From: Erysipelotrichaceae bacterium
GTDB lineage: Bacteria > Bacillota_I > Bacilli_A > Erysipelotrichales > Erysipelotrichaceae
Reading direction: 5' to 3'
Length of the DNA stretch: 6,607 bases
Assembly: GCA_027449005.1 (NCBI GenBank)
Contig: DAIDML010000178.1
Location: 1-6,607, forward strand
Each line of letters opens with the position of its first letter. The stretch's first letter is position 1. Shown here one piece after another: positions 1 through 6,231 of this stretch. The notes beneath the pieces are model-generated. The model saw nothing but the letters and a program-made list of their open reading frames with translations, had not been told where the DNA came from and searched no databases. The position numbers and the translations under genes were made by a program.

Positions 1-616
1 CCACATCCATGCTTGCATCCATCGCAAGTAACCATTCATAGGCAGCTTGAATTTCAACTTCACTCGTTGTGTTGGCTGAATAACCTAACGCTTTTAATGC
101 GATCATGAATGCATCACGCTCAGAATCATAGAAATAAATTCGGCCAGCATAGGAAGGATTATGTAAGATATCCCACCCTTGAGCTTCTAGATCAGCCATA
201 GAAACGTTGTTTTTATTGTATACAAGACCAACATTACCCCAGAAATAAGGCATGGAATATTGACCTTGAGGATCATGAGGTAACCCTACAAGATCAGGAA
301 TAAGTCCACTACGATTAGGAATCTTAGATAAATCCAATGGCTGAAGTAAGTTTTCAGAAATCAAACGCTCAATCGTGTAGTCACTTGGAACCAATACATC
401 ATATTGTTCTCCAGATAATAATCGAGTATACATTTCTTCATTGGATGCAAACTCATCATACACAACACGCACATTGTATTCACGCTCAAACTCAGCAATC
501 AAACTCTCATCAATATACACACCCCATGAGAACACACGAAGCGTTTCTTTAGGTGCACAAGCTGATAAACCAGCCACCACCATCACAGTCATTAATAAAC
601 CAATTAATTTTTTCAT
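1..616 (-). CDS. potD: Spermidine/putrescine ABC transporter substrate-binding lipoprotein PotD (partial, C-terminus outside window)
   Basis: Extracellular polyamine receptor that delivers spermidine or putrescine to the PotBC channel. The open frame runs from ATG at 616-614 to the window edge, giving 205 residues of a family usually near 350, so roughly the last 40% is missing. Residues 1-20 form a lipoprotein signal: MKK, a hydrophobic stretch, and a lipobox LSAC with Cys20 as the lipidated residue. The mature start (LRVFSWGVYID) and later pieces YDVLVPSDY, SMPYFWGNVG, GWDIL and LGYSANTT match the PotD/PotF fold. Trp31 and Tyr34 line up with aromatic ligand residues of E. coli PotD; an acidic DSERD cluster at 164-168 lies where PotD has its amine-binding acids. 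A Shine-Dalgarno (AAAGGA) lies inside the end of potC, and the start overlaps the potC stop as ATGA, so translation is probably coupled. It is absent from simple start-to-stop ORF lists because its stop is beyond the window. Polyamine type (spermidine versus putrescine) cannot be decided here. Confidence 0.93.
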   Translation of the reverse strand, partial: MKKLIGLLMTVMVVAGLSACAPKETLRVFSWGVYIDESLIAEFEREYNVRVVYDEFASNEEMYTRLLSGEQYDVLVPSDYTIERLISENLLQPLDLSKIPNRSGLIPDLVGLPHDPQGQYSMPYFWGNVGLVYNKNNVSMADLEAQGWDILHNPSYAGRIYFYDSERDAFMIALKALGYSANTTSEVEIQAAYEWLLAMDASMDV

Positions 617-1413
617 TCTATTGGCATCCTTTCTTTTTTCTTAAACATCGGTAATACATTAATAAGCACCAATACTATCGTAATCACTAACACCATTAAT
701 GTTGATAACGCATTAATCGATGGATTAATTCGACGAGACATAGTATACACTAAAATTGAAATGTTTTTAACCCCAGCCCCAGTCACAAAATAGGAAATCA
801 CAAAATCATCAAATGACATGGTGAAGGCAATTAACGCTCCAGCCAATATCCCAGGCGTAATTTGTGGCACAATCACTTTGGTAAGTGCTTGCCAAGGAGT
901 GGCTCCTAAATCCATCGCTGCTTCAGCTAAGTTAGGATCAAGTGAGCGTAGTTTTGGTAAAATCGTTAAAATGACATATGGTATTGAGAAACTAATGTGG
1001 GCTAAAAGTAATGTTATGTAACCTCGTGGAATATTCATTGCGCTAAAGAGCAACATCATCCCAATGGCTGTCACAATCTCAGGATTCAAGATAGGAAGGT
1101 TGTTGACGGAATTAACTACATCCTTCACAATCTTCTTCGATTTGCTTAAGCCGATCGCAGTCAATGTCCCCACAAAAGTGGCGACCACCGTAGAAATTAA
1201 CGCTACGATAATCGTTGTGGTAACTGCACTCGCCACATCTCGAGATGAAAGCAAATCTTGATACCATCTCAATGAGAAACCAGCCCAGGATGTTAATGAT
1301 CTTGAATCATTGAATGAGAAGATCATTAAGATGAGTATAGGTAAGTAGAAGAACAATAATACGCCACCAATCATCACAATCGATGAAATAATCGCCTTTT
1401 TACTACCGACCAT
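613..1413 (-). CDS. potC: Spermidine/putrescine ABC transporter permease PotC
   Basis: Second of the two membrane subunits forming the polyamine channel. The 266-residue protein has the usual length and a six-helix profile: helix 1 at about 10-32, further segments near 64-90, 108-125, 133-153 and 187-209, and a last one at 236-256, followed by a basic cytoplasmic tail (KKKER). The early motif SFNDS (33-37) is typical of PotC/PotI. The cytoplasmic EAA loop that docks on the ATPase is well preserved: E164-A165-A166, Gly170 and VPQ near 182-184. FDDFVISYF (201-209) is also a family hallmark. The start is ATG at 1413-1411, fixed by a near-perfect Shine-Dalgarno AAGGAGGTG at 1427-1419 with 5 bases of spacing. 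The start shares one base with the potB stop (TAATG), and its TGA stop overlaps the potD start (ATGA). Confidence 0.96.
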   Translation of the reverse strand: MVGSKKAIISSIVMIGGVLLFFYLPILILMIFSFNDSRSLTSWAGFSLRWYQDLLSSRDVASAVTTTIIVALISTVVATFVGTLTAIGLSKSKKIVKDVVNSVNNLPILNPEIVTAIGMMLLFSAMNIPRGYITLLLAHISFSIPYVILTILPKLRSLDPNLAEAAMDLGATPWQALTKVIVPQITPGILAGALIAFTMSFDDFVISYFVTGAGVKNISILVYTMSRRINPSINALSTLMVLVITIVLVLINVLPMFKKKERMPIE

Positions 1414-2258
1414 TATCCCACCTCCTTACGAGACTGAATCTCTTCAATGTCTTGATCAAATCGTTTTGTGATGAACATGCTAAGCATAATCACACTCGCC
1501 ATGATCATGGATATCGCACTACCAAAGTTCCATTGACCCACAGTGATGAACTGCGTCTCAATCAAGTTACCAATGAGCACGTAGTTACCACCCCCTAAAA
1601 ACTTAGGAATAACAAATGTGCTCACCGCTGGTAAGAACACCAACGTGATGCCTGAAATAATTCCAGGAACAGATAAAGGCAGAATAATCTTAGTGAACGT
1701 TTGAAACTTGTTTGCTCCTAAATCATAACTGGCTTGAATGAGTGCTTTGTCCAGCTTTGCCAAGACAGTGTAGATGGACAAAATCATGAACGGAAGAAAG
1801 TTATAGACCATCCCTAAGATCACCGCAAAATCCGTATACATCAGATTGAGTGTCGGCAATCCTAACCAAGCCAGGAATGAATTGATTAATCCATTCTCAG
1901 ATAAAATTCCAATCCAAGCATAGGTACGAACAAGCATGTTGATCCACATTGGAATGGTAATCAATAGAATCAATAAGGTTTGCATTCTTTCATTGGATTG
2001 AGAGATTAAATACGCTACAGGATATCCAATGAGGATGGAAATGATCGTGGTCGTTAACGCAATGGATAATGAGCGTAAAAGCACTCTAAGAAAGATGGGT
2101 TCTCCAAAGCGAATGAAATTATCTAATGTGAATCTAAAACTAATGATGTTATTGCCTGATGTAGTGAATGCGTAGAAGAGAATAAGTAACATAGGAACCA
2201 CAATGAAGACACCCATCCAGAATAAATACGGTTGAACAAAGGAGCGATAAAGCTTCAT
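1413..2258 (-). CDS. potB: Spermidine/putrescine ABC transporter permease PotB
   Basis: First membrane subunit of the polyamine importer, pairing with PotC. The 281 residues carry about six hydrophobic segments: 11-31, 62-85, 93-110, 143-166, 195-218 and one near 245-262. The motif RTYAW (111-115) is characteristic of PotB/PotH. The EAA loop that contacts PotA is recognisable (DLG at 179-181, ILP at 192-194), although the name-giving EAA is QAS (175-177). The C-terminus is cytoplasmic and charged. The ATG at 2258-2256 has a Shine-Dalgarno (TAGGAGC) lying inside the end of potA; only one base separates the potA TAG from this ATG, so ribosomes finishing potA probably restart here. The TAA stop overlaps the potC start by one base. 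Family assignment is secure from sequence and from its place between potA and potC. Confidence 0.96.
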   Translation of the reverse strand: MKLYRSFVQPYLFWMGVFIVVPMLLILFYAFTTSGNNIISFRFTLDNFIRFGEPIFLRVLLRSLSIALTTTIISILIGYPVAYLISQSNERMQTLLILLITIPMWINMLVRTYAWIGILSENGLINSFLAWLGLPTLNLMYTDFAVILGMVYNFLPFMILSIYTVLAKLDKALIQASYDLGANKFQTFTKIILPLSVPGIISGITLVFLPAVSTFVIPKFLGGGNYVLIGNLIETQFITVGQWNFGSAISMIMASVIMLSMFITKRFDQDIEEIQSRKEVG

Positions 2259-2259
2259 A

Positions 2260-3303
2260 CTAATAAGCTCCTAATTTGCTCATCACATGAATGTCTTCAG
2301 GATAGAAACTCAATCCCACTTGATCATTGATTACGACAGGATCTGTAGTATGAATCATCCATTCTCGATGAGCACTCTTCACAAACACTTCGAAATGAAC
2401 ACCTTTGAACAAGGATGAAATCACTTGTCCATGAATCTTACCTTGTTCCACACTCACAATATCAATGTCTTCAGGACGAATCACAATATCCACATCTTCA
2501 TTATCATGGAATCCATAATCAACACAATCAAAGGTAATCCCATCGAAACTGACCACATAATCATCATGCATGATGCCTTCAAGAATGTTAGACTCACCAA
2601 TAAAGTCAGCTACAAAACGGTTTTCAGGCTCATTATAGATATCAGTAGGTGTCCCAATTTGTTGGATTTCACCTTCATTCATGACCACGATTTTATCTGA
2701 CATGGTCAACGCTTCTTCTTGATCATGAGTTACATAGATAAACGTAATCCCAACTTCCTTTTGAATCTTTTTAAGTTCTATCTGCATTTCTTTTCTTAGT
2801 TTTAAATCCAATGCTCCTAAAGGCTCATCAAGTAACAACACCATAGGCTCATTGACCAGTGCTCTTGCGATCGCAACACGTTGTTGTTGTCCCCCAGATA
2901 GTAAGGTTACAGCTCGTTTCTCAAATCCCACAAGTCCAACAAGTCTTAACATTTTTTCAACTTTTTGTTTAATGATTTCTTCACTTGTCTTCTTAATGCG
3001 TAATCCAAAGGCGATGTTATCATACACGTTCATGTGAGGAAACAGTGCATAACGCTGAAATACGGTATTGATCTCACGTTTATAAGGAGGTAGTTTTGAG
3101 ATTTCTATCCCATCAAAATAGACTTCTCCGTTGTTTTGTTCAATGAAGCCACCAAGAATTCGAAGAAGGGTTGTCTTACCACATCCAGAAGGACCAAGTA
3201 ATGTCACAAATTCATTTTCATGAATCGTTAAATTTATCCCTTTAAGCACGATTGTGTCATCAAATCCTTTTACAATATTCTTAAATTCAATCAATTTTTT
3301 CAT
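2260..3303 (-). CDS. potA: Spermidine/putrescine ABC transporter ATP-binding protein PotA
   Basis: Cytoplasmic ATPase that powers polyamine import through PotBC. With the start chosen here it has 347 residues, normal for PotA. All nucleotide-binding motifs are visible: Walker [10 protein letters not shown] (37-45), Q-loop Gln83 in [10 protein letters not shown], signature LSGGQQQR (135-142), Walker B LLLLDE with Asp159-Glu160, D-loop LGALD (162-166) and switch His193 in THDQEE. After about residue 230 ([10 protein letters not shown]) comes a regulatory TOBE/OB-type domain, as in CysA/MalK-like importers. The frame is open 13 codons further upstream to 3342, but ATG at 3303-3301 is preferred: it has AAGGAG 7 bases upstream, begins with the standard [10 protein letters not shown], and the longer form would overlap the regulator by 28 bases. 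It follows the regulator by 11 bp and leads into potB with a 1 bp gap. Confidence 0.96.
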   Translation of the reverse strand: MKKLIEFKNIVKGFDDTIVLKGINLTIHENEFVTLLGPSGCGKTTLLRILGGFIEQNNGEVYFDGIEISKLPPYKREINTVFQRYALFPHMNVYDNIAFGLRIKKTSEEIIKQKVEKMLRLVGLVGFEKRAVTLLSGGQQQRVAIARALVNEPMVLLLDEPLGALDLKLRKEMQIELKKIQKEVGITFIYVTHDQEEALTMSDKIVVMNEGEIQQIGTPTDIYNEPENRFVADFIGESNILEGIMHDDYVVSFDGITFDCVDYGFHDNEDVDIVIRPEDIDIVSVEQGKIHGQVISSLFKGVHFEVFVKSAHREWMIHTTDPVVINDQVGLSFYPEDIHVMSKLGAY

Positions 3304-3310
3304 TAGTGCA

Positions 3311-3316
3311 CTCCTT
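3311..3316 (-). promoter_or_regulatory. potA Shine-Dalgarno that decides the start and overlaps the regulator stop
   Basis: AAGGAG reads on the minus strand 7 bases before the ATG at 3303-3301. Its first two bases are part of the TAA stop (3317-3315) of the upstream regulator gene, so termination of one gene and initiation of the next occur at almost the same place. This supports the shorter PotA start and suggests translational coupling of regulator and transporter. Confidence 0.85.
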
Positions 3317-3848
3317 AAAATATTGGTGGGGTACAGACCCAAATGACCTTCACAACTTGTGTTGAATCATTTCTCAGATAATGTTGATGTGTTCCATGGA
3401 TATAAAATGTTTGACCTTTTTTTAATGAATACGATTTATCACCATCAATCAACGTCACTTTTCCTTGAAGCACATATCCAAATTCCTGTCCTTCGTGGGG
3501 GGAAATCATGAAGGATGATGCATTAGGATGCAATGTAAGTTCTATGGGTTCCATATCATTCTTTTGTGCGTTAGGAACAATCCAAGTGATGGTTTGATCT
3601 TCTCGTTCATCCACAAAGAAATCATCACTCGAAAACACTACTTTTTCTTGTTTCTCTTCCTGGAAGAAACTGGATAAGGATAATCCTAAAGCTTCGGTGA
3701 TATCAGATAAGGTAGAAATGGATGGGGATGTTAAATCTCGTTCCAATTGAGATAAGAAACCCTTCGATAATTCTGTTCTTGAAGCAAGCTCTTCAAGTGT
3801 TAATCCATTCTTTATTCTTAGTTGTTTTATGCGTTGTCCAATGTTCAT
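3315..3848 (-). CDS. XRE-family transcriptional regulator with C-terminal cupin domain, probable polyamine-responsive regulator of the pot operon
   Basis: The 177-residue protein has the two-domain layout of the PuuR-like group. Residues 4-62 are an XRE/Cro helix-turn-helix ([16 protein letters not shown], then [16 protein letters not shown], recognition helix about 28-37). Residues 105-173 are a cupin-2 barrel. In the barrel, motif 1 shows His118 and Glu122 before GYVLQGKV; motif 2 is histidine-rich (HGTHQH, 151-156) with Asn160, so a metal or small ligand may bind there. In E. coli, PuuR of this type represses putrescine genes and responds to putrescine. As first gene of the potABCD operon, 11 bp before potA, this protein is inferred to sense polyamines and control its own operon. 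The ATG at 3848-3846 has an imperfect Shine-Dalgarno, AAGGGGG, 6 bases upstream. Domain calls are firm; the ligand and the sign of regulation are inference. Confidence 0.9.
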   Translation of the reverse strand: MNIGQRIKQLRIKNGLTLEELASRTELSKGFLSQLERDLTSPSISTLSDITEALGLSLSSFFQEEKQEKVVFSSDDFFVDEREDQTITWIVPNAQKNDMEPIELTLHPNASSFMISPHEGQEFGYVLQGKVTLIDGDKSYSLKKGQTFYIHGTHQHYLRNDSTQVVKVIWVCTPPIF

Positions 3849-3861
3849 TTTAAACCCCCTT

Positions 3862-3877
3862 GTTTAGTATTAGTAAA
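3862..3877. promoter_or_regulatory. Putative operator, leader copy (GTTTAGTAttagTAAA)
   Basis: On the plus strand this reads GTTTAGTATTAGTAAA. The inner 15 bases (3863-3877) form a dyad with six of seven base pairs matching around a central T. The same pattern GTTTAGTAnnnnTAAA recurs in the same orientation at 3953-3968. This copy lies in the predicted 5' leader, about 27-41 bases after the expected transcription start and next to the regulator's Shine-Dalgarno, a position suited to repression. The XRE-cupin protein is the likely binder; this is inferred from position and symmetry only. Confidence 0.55.
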
Positions 3878-3909
3878 AAGTTTGATTGTTTTTATTAAAC
3901 ACAAGAGAC

Positions 3910-3938
3910 ATTATAGAAAACATTAGAAAATAAATCAA
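3910..3938 (-). promoter_or_regulatory. Sigma-A-type promoter of the regulator-potABCD operon
   Basis: On the minus strand the -35 box TTGATT (3938-3933) is followed by exactly 17 bases and a perfect -10 box TATAAT (3915-3910). Transcription would start near 3903, giving a leader of about 55 bases before the regulator ATG. It is the only strong promoter in the gap between trxA and the regulator and no further promoter is needed for potABCD, given their spacing. Candidate operators lie on both sides of it. Confidence 0.85.
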
Positions 3939-3952
3939 TAAAAAAACATAAA

Positions 3953-3968
3953 GTTTAGTAAAAATAAA
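3953..3968. promoter_or_regulatory. Putative operator, upstream copy (GTTTAGTAaaaaTAAA)
   Basis: On the plus strand this reads GTTTAGTAAAAATAAA, followed by C. It agrees with the leader copy (3862-3877) at all twelve fixed positions of GTTTAGTAnnnnTAAA. The 17-base version to 3969 has GTTTA and TAAAC at its ends, an imperfect dyad. It lies about 50-65 bases upstream of the expected transcription start, just beyond the -35 box, and abuts the T-run of the trxA terminator. The AT-rich background makes a chance match possible, but the repeated pattern on both sides of one promoter argues for a protein-binding site. Confidence 0.5.
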
Positions 3969-3969
3969 C

Positions 3970-3991
3970 AAAAAAGAAGGTTTCCCTTCTT
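3970..3991 (-). terminator. Intrinsic terminator after trxA
   Basis: On the minus strand a 7 bp stem AAGAAGG / CCTTCTT closes on a GAAA tetraloop (3984-3981), a stable GNRA-type loop, and is followed by a T-rich run (TTTT G TTTATTTTT). The first two bases of the stem belong to the trxA TAA stop, so the terminator begins inside the gene's last codon. It separates trxA transcription from the pot operon. Confidence 0.88.
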
Positions 3992-4304
3992 AGATGCCTG
4001 CTTTAGAAGCAATGAATTGTTTTAACATTGGTTTAGCTTGGAATCCGATGACTTGTCCAATTTGTTGGCCATCTTTAAACAAGACGAGAGTTGGAATTGA
4101 GACGATACCAAACTTTTGTGCTAATGCGCCTTCGCTATCCACGTCAACTTTAACCACATCAAGTTTTCCATCGTATTCTTTTTCAAGTTGATCAAGCACT
4201 GGAGCAACCATCTTACATGGTCCACACCAATCAGCCCAGAAATCAACCAAGACTACACCTTGTGAAACTAAGGATTCAAATGTTCCTGCTGTTGCATGTT
4301 TCAT
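3990..4304 (-). CDS. trxA: Thioredoxin
   Basis: Small cytoplasmic protein that reduces protein disulfides and is itself recycled by thioredoxin reductase. The 104 residues form a complete single thioredoxin fold. The active site WCGPC is at 26-30 (Cys27 and Cys30), the buried acidic residue is Asp21 in VDFWA, and the cis-proline is Pro71 in the SIPT loop; KDGQ (77-80) and the following glycine also fit the family. There is no signal peptide, so it is not a secreted or membrane-tethered version. The start at 4304-4302 has a perfect AGGAGGT Shine-Dalgarno (4317-4311) with 6 bases of spacing. It lies 41 bp after the HAD gene, may have its own promoter, and ends in an intrinsic terminator. Confidence 0.97.
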   Translation of the reverse strand: MKHATAGTFESLVSQGVVLVDFWADWCGPCKMVAPVLDQLEKEYDGKLDVVKVDVDSEGALAQKFGIVSIPTLVLFKDGQQIGQVIGFQAKPMLKQFIASKAGI

Positions 4305-4332
4305 AATACTACCTCCTAGTGAGTACGCATTG

Positions 4333-4361
4333 ATTATACACCACTCTAATGATTAATTAAA
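4333..4361 (-). promoter_or_regulatory. Probable trxA promoter overlapping the end of the HAD gene
   Basis: A perfect -10 box TATAAT (4338-4333) lies 28 bases before the trxA ATG. With 17 bases of spacing the -35 position holds TTTAAT (4361-4356), a weak match inside the last codons of the HAD gene. The expected transcript start near 4326 gives a short leader of about 22 bases containing the Shine-Dalgarno. The -10 box is convincing, the -35 is not, so readthrough from upstream may also contribute. Confidence 0.5.
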
Positions 4362-5230
4362 GCAGATATGACCGAAGCAATCCCATTGTCGTTGTTGGAA
4401 GCACAGATATAATCAGCACTTTGCTTAACTTCTTCCATCGCATTGGCCATCGCATAGCCTAGTCCAACCGCTTCAATCATTTCAATATCATTATGAGCAT
4501 CGCCAAATGCCATGAAATCTGATAAAGGAATATCCAGCTTCTTTGAAGCCCACTCAAGACCAACAGCCTTGTTCATTCCACTAGGCATCACATCATACCA
4601 AAATGAAGTCACTTTGGATAGGTTCACTCTTGAACCAAAGAGTTCTTTTAATCTTTTCTCTTTTGCATTGAACAATAATTTGAATTGAGATATCCCCATC
4701 TTCGTCACTTCAATATCAAGTTGCTTTGCAAAATGAAGTGACTTCACTTTCATTGAAGGTTCCATCATAAATCCAGACAAGATTTGATATGGTTCGGTTT
4801 CTTTGCGTTTCAACATGTGTCGCGTCTTTAAGTAGAGTAGAATAATCTTCACAGGCAGTAGAATCCATGGCGTATGAATCAAAAAACCACCTTTATGTTC
4901 AACTAGAACCTGTAAATGATTGCGTTTCGCAAAGTTAAATATTTCCTTGGCAATGTTCGAATCTAAAACTCCTTCTTCTACAAATTCCTCATCTGAGAAA
5001 TCAAAACGTTGTTGCCCATTGGAACCAATGATTAGACCCTTAAACTCATCCATTCTAAGTTCTTTTGCTAATGGCATGACCATTGAAACATTGCGACCTG
5101 AAGCTAGGATAAGTTTATATCCTTTTTCCTGAGCTTGAATCAACGTATCTTTGGTTACTTCAGTAAGATCTTTGTCATCATTAAGAAGTGTGCCGTCAAT
5201 ATCTGACACAATAACCTTCACACGATTCAT
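4346..5230 (-). CDS. Cof-type HAD-IIB family hydrolase
   Basis: Probable cytoplasmic phosphatase acting on sugar phosphates, flavin mononucleotide or similar small phosphates; members of this group are often promiscuous and the substrate cannot be read from sequence. The 294 residues are of normal length. HAD motif I is DIDGTLLND with nucleophile Asp10 and acid/base Asp12; motif II is Ser44 in LILASGRN; motif III is Lys221 in MNKAVGLEW; motif IV is GDAHND (Asp244, Asp248). The region between about 90 and 200 is the C2B cap that sets specificity. All catalytic residues are present. ATG at 5230-5228 is supported by AAAGGAGG 6 bases upstream. It follows the lipid kinase by 57 bp with no clear terminator or strong promoter between them, so the two are probably on one transcript. 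Confidence 0.93.
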   Translation of the reverse strand: MNRVKVIVSDIDGTLLNDDKDLTEVTKDTLIQAQEKGYKLILASGRNVSMVMPLAKELRMDEFKGLIIGSNGQQRFDFSDEEFVEEGVLDSNIAKEIFNFAKRNHLQVLVEHKGGFLIHTPWILLPVKIILLYLKTRHMLKRKETEPYQILSGFMMEPSMKVKSLHFAKQLDIEVTKMGISQFKLLFNAKEKRLKELFGSRVNLSKVTSFWYDVMPSGMNKAVGLEWASKKLDIPLSDFMAFGDAHNDIEMIEAVGLGYAMANAMEEVKQSADYICASNNDNGIASVISALINH

Positions 5231-5287
5231 ACGTGTCCTCCTTTCTTAATAAGTTACAACTGACTTCTTATTCATAAAGAGAAGACC

Positions 5288-6178
5288 TTATTGTAATGAT
5301 GAGTGTTGTGGAACTCTCATTCTCAGTTGTTGTTTTATCATTTTCACATGCAAATATTTCTCAGTAGCCACTTCACCATCAATGGATAAAGGAGCTAATT
5401 CTTTGGTCTTCAATGTGAACTCCTCACACTGATAGAAATGAACTTCCTTTTCATTCACATGGGTTCCCTTAGCATACTTAGGTAATAATTGCAGCATGCG
5501 CAATACATTGCACTCATCCACAAGACAAATGTCAAGTTTTCCATCTTGAATGCTCGCGTTAGGAGTAGGAGTGAACCCCCCACCATACCAAATACCATTC
5601 ATGATGGCGGATAAGACAATTTTCTTTTGTATCACTTCGCCATTAATGTGTGCTTCCACATCAATTTTGATTGGATTAGCAATCGCCATTAAAGCTGACG
5701 CAACATACACTAAAGCACGTGGAATAGGAAGCTTGCGTGCAATTTCCTGGGCAATACGATTGGCCTGAGCATCAAGTCCCATCGCCATCATATTGATGAA
5801 TTTCTTGTCATTGGCAACTGCATAATCCACCAAGACCTCACGTCCAAAAATCGTATCTTTCAAAGCAGTATTGAGATCTTTGCCTAAATCAAGCATACGA
5901 TAAAAATCATTGCCTGTTCCAGCAGGAATGATGGCCATGCATACGTTTTCTTGAAGACCATTAAGCACCTCATACGCTGTGCCATCGCCTCCTACAGCAT
6001 ACACACAGGTATCAGGTTCTTGATAATTAGCAGCAATTTCAGTCGCATGTCCAGCATATTCCGTATATACAATCTCATACGGTTCTTTCAACGCAGACAT
6101 GTGTAGATGAATATCATTGACCAGTGAGAGGGATTTTTTCTTTCCACTCGCAGGATTAAGGATAAATACATGATTCAT
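5288..6178 (-). CDS. Diacylglycerol/lipid kinase family protein (YegS/BmrU type)
   Basis: Soluble or membrane-associated kinase that transfers phosphate from ATP to a lipid such as diacylglycerol, probably at the inner face of the membrane. With the ATG at 6178 it has 296 residues, usual for the family. The N-terminal DAGK catalytic domain opens with FILNPASGKKK (5-15), has the nucleotide-binding GGDGT at 63-67, and continues with IPAGTGNDFYR (84-94). The C-terminal beta-sandwich includes the INMMAMGLDA stretch near 128-137 and ends with the conserved IDGE motif about 25 residues before the C-terminus. The frame extends to a TTG at 6196, but the ATG has AGGAAG 4 bases upstream and begins directly with the family's first strand. 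In many Gram-positives DgkB of this kind recycles diacylglycerol left by lipoteichoic acid synthesis; that role here is possible, not shown. Confidence 0.92.
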   Translation of the reverse strand: MNHVFILNPASGKKKSLSLVNDIHLHMSALKEPYEIVYTEYAGHATEIAANYQEPDTCVYAVGGDGTAYEVLNGLQENVCMAIIPAGTGNDFYRMLDLGKDLNTALKDTIFGREVLVDYAVANDKKFINMMAMGLDAQANRIAQEIARKLPIPRALVYVASALMAIANPIKIDVEAHINGEVIQKKIVLSAIMNGIWYGGGFTPTPNASIQDGKLDICLVDECNVLRMLQLLPKYAKGTHVNEKEVHFYQCEEFTLKTKELAPLSIDGEVATEKYLHVKMIKQQLRMRVPQHSSLQ

Positions 6179-6188
6179 AGTGCTTCCT

Positions 6189-6204
6189 ATGCTCAAATGA
6201 GCAT
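6189..6204 (-). other. Perfect inverted repeat next to the lipid kinase ribosome binding site
   Basis: ATGCTCA and TGAGCAT form a perfect 7+7 dyad with 2 bases between them; as RNA it could fold into a 6 bp stem ATGCTC/GAGCAT with a four-base loop. It ends exactly where the Shine-Dalgarno AGGAAG (6188-6183) begins. There is no T-run, so it is not a terminator. It could be a small operator or an RNA hairpin affecting translation, or it may be chance. Confidence 0.4.
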
Positions 6205-6205
6205 T

Positions 6206-6229
6206 CTTTCCCTTACTCCCCCTTCCCCG
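6206..6229 (-). other. Purine-only G-rich tract between pduL and the lipid kinase gene
   Basis: The minus strand carries GGGG, GGGGG and GGG runs separated by two to four bases, in sharp contrast to the AT-rich surroundings. It fills nearly all the short gap after the pduL stop. No promoter or terminator is visible in this gap, so the lipid kinase is probably transcribed with pduL. Confidence 0.4.
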
Positions 6230-6231
6230 AA

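Noticed and set aside
337..644. Plus-strand reading frames of about 70 residues opposite potD
   Set aside because: They are antisense to a convincing potD coding frame, have low-complexity His/Thr-rich translations with no recognisable domain, and no convincing ribosome site.
613..1413. Possible Mycoplasma-type code in an AT-rich genome
   Set aside because: TGA ends potC in the expected place at the potD start, and tryptophans in conserved positions are TGG.
2425..3037. Plus-strand open frames opposite potA
   Set aside because: They lie antisense to conserved ATPase motifs and are explained by codon bias of potA; similar shadows occur opposite potC, trxA, the HAD gene and the lipid kinase.
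3304..3342. A longer PotA with 13 additional N-terminal residues starting at 3342
   Set aside because: It would overlap the regulator coding region and lacks the family start; the ATG at 3303 has a clear AAGGAG and the normal MKKLIEF beginning.
5264..5284. Hairpin-like sequence (CTTCT ... AGAAG on the minus strand) between the lipid kinase and HAD genes as a terminator
   Set aside because: Only five outer base pairs, an internal mismatch and no T-run after it, so it should not terminate transcription.
6179..6196. TTG start for the lipid kinase adding six residues
   Set aside because: The TTG lies within the inverted repeat and has no good ribosome site at proper spacing; the ATG at 6178 has AGGAAG just upstream and fits the family N-terminus.
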